The position numbers were made by a program, and so were the translations under genes. Below are positions 57,473 through 64,000 of a stretch of DNA of 64,000 bases, piece by piece. Source of the stretch: CBDANW01 sp965197825. Its GTDB lineage: Bacteria; Acidobacteriota; Vicinamibacteria; Marinacidobacterales; DATDRI01. The DNA is taken from NCBI GenBank assembly GCA_965197825.1, contig CBDANW010000002.1, positions 1,054,001 through 1,118,000 on the forward strand, in the 5' to 3' direction. The first letter of the stretch is position 1, and every line of letters begins with the position of its first letter. Below the pieces are notes generated by a model. The model worked only from the letters and a program-made list of their open reading frames with translations. It did no database searches and was not told the origin of the DNA.

Positions 57473-58117
57473 CTAGTCCCCAATACGCCGCGCCCCGGTG
57501 AATCGCGACACCCGTTCCACCGTCTGATCGAGCCGCCTCGCCAAGAGGTCTTGCTTCATGGCGTATGGCGCGAAGATAGCCACCAGGGCTCGCCGAGTCC
57601 TTTCCGAGATCGACGCGCGAGCGGAATCAGACGTCGGGTTTCCGAAGGGACCCTTCTCATCGGCCAGGCAGATGCGGCCACCGAGATGCACCGGCCCCTT
57701 GCGGATCCCCGGATAGCTCTCCCCCGGTCGACCCAGCCGCGCCTCGATCGGCGGGGCGAGAGTCTCCAGATCATAGACGCCATAGGAAAGCTGAAACTCG
57801 AGCGAGCACAGGTTCACCGTGTCGACCAACAAGTTGACCTGGTAGAGCGGTTGGCCTTTGAGAACGCGCCGCAGCAATGCTTCCGACGACGGTCTGACCT
57901 TGGTGGGATCGAGACCGATCGCTTTGTAGAGAGAGCGCGTTTCCGCGACGCCCGGTATCTCGAGCCAGCCCGTCCCCTGGTACCGCTTGCGAAGGGTTTC
58001 GCACACGCCATCGAGCTCCGATTGAAGAGCGGACCGATCTTTCGACAGATCCACACCCTCGAACTGGGCAGTGGCCAGACGCAGACGGTTGTCGAGCTCG
58101 TCGTTTAGGGTGATCAC
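57473..58117 (-). CDS. B3/B4 (PheRS-beta editing-like) domain protein
   Basis: The protein has 214 residues from a GTG at 58117 that overlaps the plsC stop by 4 nt (GTGA); a longer reading to 58303 overlaps plsC in another frame and is rejected. The B3/B4 signature is visible: GVAETRSLYKAIGLDPTKVR, SSEALLRRVLKGQPLYQVNL, LVDTVNLCSLEFQLSYGVYD, FGNPTSDSARASIS. Free-standing B3/B4 proteins resemble the editing domain of phenylalanyl-tRNA synthetase beta and may clear mischarged tRNA or bind related ligands; the function is not established. It lies between plsC and ispD. Confidence 0.8.
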   Translation of the reverse strand: MITLNDELDNRLRLATAQFEGVDLSKDRSALQSELDGVCETLRKRYQGTGWLEIPGVAETRSLYKAIGLDPTKVRPSSEALLRRVLKGQPLYQVNLLVDTVNLCSLEFQLSYGVYDLETLAPPIEARLGRPGESYPGIRKGPVHLGGRICLADEKGPFGNPTSDSARASISERTRRALVAIFAPYAMKQDLLARRLDQTVERVSRFTGARRIGD

Positions 58118-58860
58118 GCCTTTACCGATTGTCCCGACTGTACCGACTCGGACTGGTAGTGTCGCACGACGGTCTCCCGAACCTCTCGCGCGAGCTCGAC
58201 CGCAGCATCCTCGCTGAGGCCCTCGACGGGGATCGGGCGTTCCACGTGGACGCTGACCGTGCCCGGGCGCACCGTCACCTCTCCGCGCTTCATGATGCGC
58301 CAACTCTCCGAAATAGTGACCGGCACGACCGGGACGCCCGACTTGATGGCAAGCAAGAAAGATCCCTGTTTGAAGCGGCCGATCGAGCCGTTCGCGTTTC
58401 GGGTCCCCTCAGGAAAGATCACCACCGAAATCCCCTGCTGGATCCGTTTGGCCGCCCGTTCCAGGCTCTGGCGTGCCCGGACCGGGTTGGAACGATCCAC
58501 GGAAATGTGTCCACAAAAGAATAGGTGCCACCCCATGAAGGGCACCCTGTTGAGAGACTTTTTGTACAAAATGCGAAACGAGAAAGGAAGCCAGGCAAAG
58601 AGAATCGGTATGTCGTAAATGCTCTGGTGATTCGCGGCGAAAATGTAGTTCCGATTCCTCTCCAGATTCTCGAGACCACTGAGCGATACCTTCACCCCAC
58701 AGGTCGTCAAGATGAGCCAGGACCAGGTTCGAGCCAGCCAATGCGAAGGAGTGCCGCTGCGGAAAACCATCCCGAGCACGATCGACACCGCTCCACACAC
58801 GATGGTGTAGAGACTCACCATGGGAATCGAGATCAGGACGGTTCGAAGGGTGGCCAGCAT
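58114..58860 (-). CDS. plsC: 1-acyl-sn-glycerol-3-phosphate acyltransferase
   Basis: A 248-residue membrane-associated acyltransferase. One or two N-terminal hydrophobic segments precede NHQSIYD (catalytic His78 and Asp83, HX4D), GWHLFFCGHISVDR, VVIFPEGTRNANG and GVPVVPVTI. It converts lysophosphatidate to phosphatidate in phospholipid synthesis. It is embedded between the PIN/TRAM gene and the B3/B4 gene. Confidence 0.93.
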   Translation of the reverse strand: MLATLRTVLISIPMVSLYTIVCGAVSIVLGMVFRSGTPSHWLARTWSWLILTTCGVKVSLSGLENLERNRNYIFAANHQSIYDIPILFAWLPFSFRILYKKSLNRVPFMGWHLFFCGHISVDRSNPVRARQSLERAAKRIQQGISVVIFPEGTRNANGSIGRFKQGSFLLAIKSGVPVVPVTISESWRIMKRGEVTVRPGTVSVHVERPIPVEGLSEDAAVELAREVRETVVRHYQSESVQSGQSVKA

Positions 58861-58872
58861 GGCCAGGACGGC

Positions 58873-59883
58873 TTAACCCTTCTCTACCGCTGCCGAGTTG
58901 TAGGTCTCGATGGCTTTGCCGAAAATCATCTTCCCTGCGGTGGTTTGGAGCACGCTGGTCACCGTGACGTCGACATTCTTCCCGATGAGCTTTCTGGCGT
59001 TGTCGACGACGACCATCGTGCCGTCATCCAGATACGCGACGCCTTGGTTGTACTCCTTGCCTTCTTTGAGGATGAACACGCGCATGAACTCGCCGGGAAG
59101 CACGACCGGTTTCAGCGCGTTAGCGAGCTCGTTGATGTTCAGCACCGGAACGCCCTGCAGTTGCGCCACCTTGTTGAGGTTGAAATCGTTGGTGACGATC
59201 TTGGCGGACTGGACCTTCGCCAGCTCGATGATCTTGAGATCGACTTCTTTGACTTCCGGAAAGTCGACTTCCGAAATGTTCACCTCAATCCCACTCATCT
59301 TTCGGATCTTCTGAAGGATGTCGAGACCGCGTCGTCCACGGTTTCGCTTGAGCGAGTCGGCGGAATCGGCGACTTGCTGGAGCTCCTTGAGCACGAACTG
59401 CGGGATGACCATGATGCCATCCATGAAGCCGGTCTCGCAGATGTCGGCCACGCGCCCGTCGATGATCACGCTCGTATCGAGGATCTTGTAGCTGCTAACG
59501 GTCGTCGTGCCGCGGAAATAGGCCAGTATCGATAGCGGGTCGAACCACTCCGATTTCTTGAGGCCCAGAAGCAAACCAACGTAGGCGAGGAAGAACAAGA
59601 CCAGAGACTGCCAAAACGCCTGAGCGTTGTCGGCCATGGGAATCTTCGACAAGGGAATGCCCACCAGCAAGGCCAGAAGCACACCCAGCACTGCGCCGAT
59701 GAAGCCCCCCGCCACTTGTCGTGCGGGAACGGTTCGAACGCGGAACTCCAGTGAAATGATGGCTATTCCCAACACGGCACCGAGGGCCGCATTGGCGAGC
59801 GCGCCCCAGGGCAGAGGGGCAAAGAGAACCGATGTATAGATGACTGCCCCAAGTAGAAGCGTTCTAATTATGAATATGGACAT
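58873..59883 (-). CDS. PIN/TRAM-domain membrane protein (YacL-like)
   Basis: A 336-residue protein. Four N-terminal membrane helices (TLLLGAVIYTSVLFAP; AALGAVLGIAIISLE; GGFIGAVLGVLLALLVGIPL; SLVLFFLAYVGLLLGL) lead to a PIN nuclease domain (KILDTSVIIDGRVADICETG, IVTNDFNLNKVAQLQGV with the acidic residues). A C-terminal TRAM domain follows (YLDDGTMVVVDNARKLIGK, VTVTSVLQTTAG). The same arrangement lies beside radA and ispD in Firmicutes. It is probably an RNA-processing factor; the target is unknown. Confidence 0.92.
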   Translation of the reverse strand: MSIFIIRTLLLGAVIYTSVLFAPLPWGALANAALGAVLGIAIISLEFRVRTVPARQVAGGFIGAVLGVLLALLVGIPLSKIPMADNAQAFWQSLVLFFLAYVGLLLGLKKSEWFDPLSILAYFRGTTTVSSYKILDTSVIIDGRVADICETGFMDGIMVIPQFVLKELQQVADSADSLKRNRGRRGLDILQKIRKMSGIEVNISEVDFPEVKEVDLKIIELAKVQSAKIVTNDFNLNKVAQLQGVPVLNINELANALKPVVLPGEFMRVFILKEGKEYNQGVAYLDDGTMVVVDNARKLIGKNVDVTVTSVLQTTAGKMIFGKAIETYNSAAVEKG

Positions 59884-59922
59884 ATGAATTTCTCACTTGG
59901 TGGCTGGCATGTATGAATAAGT

Positions 59923-61299
59923 TCAGAGAGCTGCCTCGAGTGCCTCCCCCACGCTCCGGACTCCGACGAGCTCCACCGAGCCGTTATCGTCCGGAAGGGG
60001 CAAGTTGCCAGCCGGGAGTATGATTCGATTGAACCCGAGCCGGGCAGCTTCTCGTACTCTCATCGCCGCGCGCTGCGCCGCCCGCACTTCCCCGGCAAGC
60101 CCCACCTCCCCGAGCAAGACGCACTGCGCTTGGACCGGTCGCCCCTTGAAACTCGACGCAACCGCCGCAACGACTCCTAGATCGGCCACGGGCTCGTCGA
60201 CAACCAACCCGCCGGCCACTTTGACGAACACATCCTCCGCGGAAAGGGCGAGACCGATTCGTTTCTCCAGAACCGCCAACAACAGGGCAACCCGATTGGT
60301 GTCGATGCCCAACGCTACTCGCCGCGGATACCCAAAACTGGAGCGCGACACCAAAGCTTGGATCTCGACCAGGAGTGGCCTCGTCCCCTCCACGCTGCAC
60401 ACGACGACCGAGCCCGGCGCCTTGTCCGCGCGCTCCGACAGAAACAGCCCGGAGGGATTCGCCACCGGCTCGAGGCCCGAGCCGGTCATCTCGAAGACGC
60501 CGAGCTCTCCCGCTGCGCCGTAGCGGTTCTTGGTAGCACGAACGAGACGATGTGCGTGATGTTGTTCGCCTTCGAAGTAGAGCACGGTGTCGACCATGTG
60601 CTCGAGCGCTTTGGGTCCGGCCAGGCTGCCGTCCTTCGTCACATGCCCGATCAGGAACACGGGTGTCCCCGTCGACTTCGCGAAGTAAAGGAGCTCTGCC
60701 GCCGCCTCGCGCACCTGGCTAACGCTACCCGGGGCGGACGAGAACTTCGACGAGTACACCGTTTGTACTGAATCCAGGATCACCGTGCTCGGCTTTTGTT
60801 TCGCGAGCTCCGCCACAATGTTGTCTAGATTGGTCTCGCTGAAAAGGAGCAGGTTCTCCGCGTCCACACCCAGCCGCTCTCCCCGAAGCTTGATTTGCTG
60901 CTCCGACTCTTCCCCACTGATATAGAGGACGGGACGACGCTCGCTCCCCCCCGATGCCGCGAGCTGTGAAGCCACCTGTAGCAACAGCGTCGACTTCCCA
61001 ATCCCGGGATCGCCGCCGAGCAACACCACGGAACCCGCGACGAGGCCTCCGCCCAGGACACGATCGAACTCCTCGATGCTAGTGGTCTGTCGATCGGCGG
61101 CATCCGGGCTGACCTCCGGATAGGGACGTGGGCTACCCGCCGCGGACAAACTATGCGCGCGAATCTCGGACTCGGGTGCGTTTCGTTCTTCGACGAAACT
61201 GTTCCATGCTCCGCAGTCGGGGCAGTGCCCCAACCATTTCGCCGAACTGACACCACATTCCTGACAGACGAAGGCGGTCTTGACTTTACCCTTTGGCAA
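59923..61299 (-). CDS. radA: DNA repair protein RadA
   Basis: A 458-residue RecA-like ATPase. The N-terminal zinc finger has CQEC (12-15) and CPDC. Walker A is GGDPGIGKSTLLLQ, the RadA-specific KNRYG motif is in RATKNRYGAAGELGVFEM, and the C-terminal Lon-like domain (VAGGLVVDEPVADLGVVAAV) is complete. It acts in branch migration during recombination. Confidence 0.97.
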   Translation of the reverse strand: MPKGKVKTAFVCQECGVSSAKWLGHCPDCGAWNSFVEERNAPESEIRAHSLSAAGSPRPYPEVSPDAADRQTTSIEEFDRVLGGGLVAGSVVLLGGDPGIGKSTLLLQVASQLAASGGSERRPVLYISGEESEQQIKLRGERLGVDAENLLLFSETNLDNIVAELAKQKPSTVILDSVQTVYSSKFSSAPGSVSQVREAAAELLYFAKSTGTPVFLIGHVTKDGSLAGPKALEHMVDTVLYFEGEQHHAHRLVRATKNRYGAAGELGVFEMTGSGLEPVANPSGLFLSERADKAPGSVVVCSVEGTRPLLVEIQALVSRSSFGYPRRVALGIDTNRVALLLAVLEKRIGLALSAEDVFVKVAGGLVVDEPVADLGVVAAVASSFKGRPVQAQCVLLGEVGLAGEVRAAQRAAMRVREAARLGFNRIILPAGNLPLPDDNGSVELVGVRSVGEALEAAL

Positions 61300-61351
61300 C
61301 GTCTTGTCTCGACAATCTGCGGCTTCCCACGGGGGAATCGAGCCGCCGGAC

Positions 61352-61377
61352 TTTTTCAGAATGAGACACCTGAAAAA
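61352..61377 (-). promoter_or_regulatory. Hairpin in the radA leader
   Basis: TTTTTCAG and CTGAAAAA form an 8-bp stem with a 10-nt loop, 53 nt before the radA start. It could be an operator or a weak terminator for dnaB transcripts. Confidence 0.35.
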
Positions 61378-61433
61378 ACATTACGACTCTGGCTCTCGCT
61401 TTCGGACTGGGTGAATCGACCCAATAGCCAATG

Positions 61434-61442
61434 ATTATAGCA
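61434..61442 (-). promoter_or_regulatory. Extended -10 promoter of radA
   Basis: On the minus strand TGCTATAAT (61442-61434) is a perfect extended -10. No good -35 is visible, which extended -10 sites tolerate. The 249-bp gap between dnaB and radA otherwise holds only the radA leader hairpin and a GAGCCC/GGGCTC repeat (61478-61501). Confidence 0.5.
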
Positions 61443-61548
61443 TGTAAGGGTCGGTCGGATCGTGATGGGCCCGCAAGGAGCCCAATTCGGATGCTGGGCT
61501 CGGCTAAATCCAAACTGGCAGCGGGTGATGCGACGAATGGAGTTAGGG

Positions 61549-62895
61549 TCAGGGAGCGTCCTGTCGCCACTCCAAGTTCTCGAACCGTGTGTATTCCTTG
61601 ATGAAGGCGAGCCTCACGACGCCCGTGGGCCCGTTTCGTTGTTTGCTGACGATGAGCTCCGCCAACCCTTTGTTCTCGGGGGTTGCGTTATACTCCTCTT
61701 CCCGGTAGATGAAAACAACAACGTCCGCATCCTGTTCGAGCGCACCGGACTCCCTTAGATCGGAGAGCTGCGGTCGATGGTCACCCCGGCCTTCGGGCGC
61801 ACGAGATAGCTGGGAAAGCGCCACCACCGGTATGTTCAATTCTTTGGCCAACGCCTTGAGGGATCGACTAATGCTCGCGATCTCTTGGTTTCGATTCTCG
61901 AAACGACCCCGACCTTGCATCAACTGCAGGTAGTCGACGACGAGCAGGTCGAGACCGTGCTCGAGCTTAAGCCGCCGCGCCTTGGCCCGCATTTCCAGGA
62001 CGGACAAGGACGGCGAGTCATCGATGAAGATGCGTGCCGAAGAAAGCTTCGATACCGCCCGAATCAGTTTCGACCAATCCTTCTCGGAGACGAATCCCGA
62101 GCGCAGCCGGTGCATGTCCACGCGGGCCTCGGAACAGAGCATCCTCAGAACCAGCTGCTCCTTGGACATCTCCAGGCTGAAGACCCCCACGCTGCGTGAG
62201 CCGACGAGCCCGGCATGCTGAGCGACGTTCAAGCAAAAGCTGGTCTTGCCCATTGCCGGGCGGGCGGCCACGATGATCAGGTCGGATGCCTGTAGACCGG
62301 AGGTCATTTCTTCGAGTTTCTCGAACCCGGTCGCGACACCCGTCACCATGTCGCGCTTTTCGGACAGTTCGTCGATCGACTTGAACGTGTGGCGAACGAT
62401 GTCCGCCACCGGCTCGAAGCCGGTCCGGATCGACCCCTCGGCGATCTCGAAGATGGTCTTTTCGGCCTGATCTAGAACGGTCTGTGTGTCTTCCGGTTCG
62501 TCGAAGCAGGATTGAATGATGCGGTTGGCGGAGCTGATGAGACGGCGGAGGACCGACTTTTCTTTGACGATCCTCGAGTAGTAAGGAACGTTGGTGGCAC
62601 GGGGAACCCCGTCCACCAAAGATGTCAGGTAGGCAATCCCGCCGGCCGCCTCGAGCTCTCCGGCACGGGCCAGCTCCTCTTTGAGCGTGACGAGATCGAT
62701 CCCCTGCCCGCGGGTCGACAGACCTTCCATGCGGGCGAAGATCCTTTGATGGGCTTGCCGATAGAAGTCGTCTTGCCTGAGGATTTCGGAGGCGTGGTGA
62801 AAGCTCTCGTTCTCGATCAGAATGGCGCCCAGGACGGTCCTTTCCGCATCCAGACTATGCGGAAGCGCCTTCTCGAGGGCAACCTGCCCGGGCAA
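61549..62895 (-). CDS. dnaB: Replicative DNA helicase DnaB
   Basis: A 448-residue hexameric helicase. The N-terminal domain (LPHSLDAERTVLGAILIENE) is followed by a RecA-like ATPase: Walker A ARPAMGKTSFCLNVAQHA, Walker B LDLLVVDYLQLM, and the motif RNQEIASISRSLKALAKELN. The C-terminal KQRNGPTGVVRLAF is conserved. There is no intein. It starts 3 nt after rplI. Confidence 0.98.
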   Translation of the reverse strand: MPGQVALEKALPHSLDAERTVLGAILIENESFHHASEILRQDDFYRQAHQRIFARMEGLSTRGQGIDLVTLKEELARAGELEAAGGIAYLTSLVDGVPRATNVPYYSRIVKEKSVLRRLISSANRIIQSCFDEPEDTQTVLDQAEKTIFEIAEGSIRTGFEPVADIVRHTFKSIDELSEKRDMVTGVATGFEKLEEMTSGLQASDLIIVAARPAMGKTSFCLNVAQHAGLVGSRSVGVFSLEMSKEQLVLRMLCSEARVDMHRLRSGFVSEKDWSKLIRAVSKLSSARIFIDDSPSLSVLEMRAKARRLKLEHGLDLLVVDYLQLMQGRGRFENRNQEIASISRSLKALAKELNIPVVALSQLSRAPEGRGDHRPQLSDLRESGALEQDADVVVFIYREEEYNATPENKGLAELIVSKQRNGPTGVVRLAFIKEYTRFENLEWRQDAP

Positions 62896-62898
62896 GGG

Positions 62899-63345
62899 TT
62901 ACTCTTCCTCCTTCTCCACAATTACGATGAAGGTGGCGGTCACCTCGGGGTGAAGCTTCGCAGTGACGGAGACTTCGCCCAGGCTCTTGATGGGCTCGTC
63001 GAGCTGGATCTTACGCTTTTCGACAACATGCCCCTTGGCTTCTAACGCTTCGGCAACGTCGGCTGCCGAGACGGAGCCGTAGAGCTCGTCGCCGTGAACC
63101 TTTCGACGGAAGGAAAGCTTCGCGCCTCCGATCCGCGCCGCCAAAGCTTCGTTCTGCTCTTTCTCCTCGGCGTGCTTCGCCGCTACCAGCTTCATTTCCT
63201 TGCCCATCCGGCGGACGTTGTTGTCGTTGACTTCCATGGCGAGTTTGCGGGGCAAGAGAAAGTTCCGCGCATAGCCCCGGGTGACGTCGACGACCTCGCC
63301 CTTCTTGCCTAGCCTGTCTATGTTTTCACAGAGTATTAGTTGCAT
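62899..63345 (-). CDS. rplI: Ribosomal protein L9
   Basis: A 148-residue two-domain protein. N-terminal MQLILCENIDRLGKKGEVVD and VTRGYARNFLLPRKLA are followed by a long helix and a C-terminal domain with GELYGSVSAADVAEAL (shifted as DELYGSVS). It lies 4 nt after rpsR. Confidence 0.97.
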   Translation of the reverse strand: MQLILCENIDRLGKKGEVVDVTRGYARNFLLPRKLAMEVNDNNVRRMGKEMKLVAAKHAEEKEQNEALAARIGGAKLSFRRKVHGDELYGSVSAADVAEALEAKGHVVEKRKIQLDEPIKSLGEVSVTAKLHPEVTATFIVIVEKEEE

Positions 63346-63349
63346 AGGT

Positions 63350-63637
63350 TTAGGACGCGAACGGCAGCAACGCGATGTTGCGAGCCCGCTGGATCGCCGT
63401 CTTCAGCTTTCGCTGGTGAGGAGCGCAAGTACCCGAGATGCGGCGCGGCAGTATCTTGGCTCGTTCAGGGATGAAAGCAGACAGCAGTCTCTCATCCTTC
63501 CAGTCAATGTAGTCGATCTTCTCGGCGCAGAACTTACAGACTTTGCGACGGCGATAATAGAAACGCTTGCCACCGCCCCCGCCACCGCGGCGAGCGCCGC
63601 CGCTGCTGGATCCTCCGCTTCTTTTCCTCGGTTGCAT
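63350..63637 (-). CDS. rpsR: Ribosomal protein S18
   Basis: A 95-residue protein. The core (CKFCAEKIDYIDWKDERLLS, PERAKILPRRISGTCAPHQR, KLKTAIQRARNIALLPFAS) is canonical. The first 22 residues are a Gly/Ser/Arg-rich extension. Its ATG overlaps the rpsF stop by 1 nt (TAATG) behind AGGAGG. Confidence 0.97.
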   Translation of the reverse strand: MQPRKRSGGSSSGGARRGGGGGGKRFYYRRRKVCKFCAEKIDYIDWKDERLLSAFIPERAKILPRRISGTCAPHQRKLKTAIQRARNIALLPFAS

Positions 63638-64000
63638 TATGCCTCCTCGCTATTTGAGCTAGGGGGAGGCAGAGTCGCATCCGATGACGCCAACTCGCCG
63701 GTGGCGCTAGACGCTTGGGTCGCACTGGAATCGCCGCTCTTCAATCCCGCTGCTGCCGCCTTCTGTTGACGCCGCTCCCGTCTCGCTTGCTCCCGGGCCA
63801 CTTTCCTCGCCCGACGCCGCTCCACCTTTTCTTGATCCTTGTCCACCCGAACCGTCAGGAAACGAAGGACGCCGGCGGTCACTCGAAGGCGCCGCTCCAA
63901 CTCCGAGACGCTCTCCGCTTCGGCCTGCAACCGGCTCAGCACGTAGTAGCCTTCATGGTGCTTACCGATTCTGTAGGCCAACCTTCTCTTCCCCCAGGCG
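63637..64000 (-). CDS. rpsF: Ribosomal protein S6, C-terminal part
   Basis: The N-terminus lies beyond the right edge. The visible frame enters as WGKRRLAYRIGKHHEGYYVL, the conserved S6 segment, so the apparent Met at 63981 is internal only by coincidence of frame. After the core comes a long basic coiled region (RRRARKVAREQARRERRQQK) and an Ala/Ser/Pro tail ending PPPSSNSEEA. Most S6 proteins end soon after the core. Confidence 0.93.
   Translation of the reverse strand, partial: AWGKRRLAYRIGKHHEGYYVLSRLQAEAESVSELERRLRVTAGVLRFLTVRVDKDQEKVERRRARKVAREQARRERRQQKAAAAGLKSGDSSATQASSATGELASSDATLPPPSSNSEEA

Noticed and set aside
57473..58303. 276-residue reading of the B3/B4 protein
   Set aside because: The extra N-terminus overlaps plsC coding sequence in another frame and lacks homology; the GTGA overlap at 58117 is the better start.

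Overview
The window is chromosomal DNA from a GC-rich, probably Gram-negative (diderm) bacterium. A lipobox lipoprotein and a beta-barrel-like outer-membrane protein sit next to zinc-type ribosomal proteins (S14 type Z, S4 with four Cys, L36, L33) and a class I str-S10-spc-alpha cluster. The combination of an EF-G paralogue, a soluble WD40 Ser/Thr kinase and this gene order would suit Acidobacteriota or a neighbouring phylum. That placement is inference; no rRNA gene is present to settle it.

Region 1 (1 to about 20.7 kb) is mixed and partly decaying. It holds a sulfatase N-terminus, an inositol/histidinol phosphatase, a DUF2064-type pseudogene, and a beta-class DNA methyltransferase-HNH gene. 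The methyltransferase gene is split by an IS256-family element (3400-4860) with traceable terminal repeats and a near-perfect 8-bp target duplication. It abuts a phosphate-transporter remnant. Further on come a secreted flavodoxin, a frameshifted Rho_N protein, an Lrp regulator, a CoA-disulfide-reductase-like flavoenzyme, a LolA-like lipoprotein, an outer-membrane protein, SixA, a kinase with TPR and seven WD40 repeats, a DCC protein, a hydroxyacid dehydrogenase/aminotransferase pair, and an EF-G2. Broken genes cluster between 1.5 and 9.7 kb.

Region 2 (20.7 to 64 kb, all on the minus strand) is one ribosome/RNA-polymerase supercluster. Read in transcription order it runs: rpsF-rpsR-rplI-dnaB, radA, PIN/TRAM, plsC, B3/B4, ispD-ispF, rlmB, tRNA-Thr/Tyr/Gly/Thr, tuf, rpmG, tRNA-Trp, secE-nusG-rplKAJL-rpoBC, then rpsL-rpsG-fusA-tuf-rpsJ...secY-adk-map-infA-rpmJ-rpsM-rpsK-rpsD-rpoA-rplQ. 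The order closely resembles the Bacillus subtilis radA-to-rplQ region. Strong sigma70-like promoters are visible before the tRNA-tuf operon and before rpsL.

The items most worth a second look are: (i) an approximately 60-residue insertion in the RpoB N-terminal region carrying eight cysteines in two zinc-ribbon-like modules; (ii) a dispersed family of approximately 42-bp intergenic repeats (at least 12 copies at six loci, several in tandem or head-to-head); (iii) the IS256 insertion and its start-codon-sequestering hairpin; (iv) a structured 78-nt leader before the outer-membrane protein gene; (v) Pro/Ala/Lys-rich extensions on several ribosomal proteins; (vi) an 82-bp MITE-like element flanked by CTAG.
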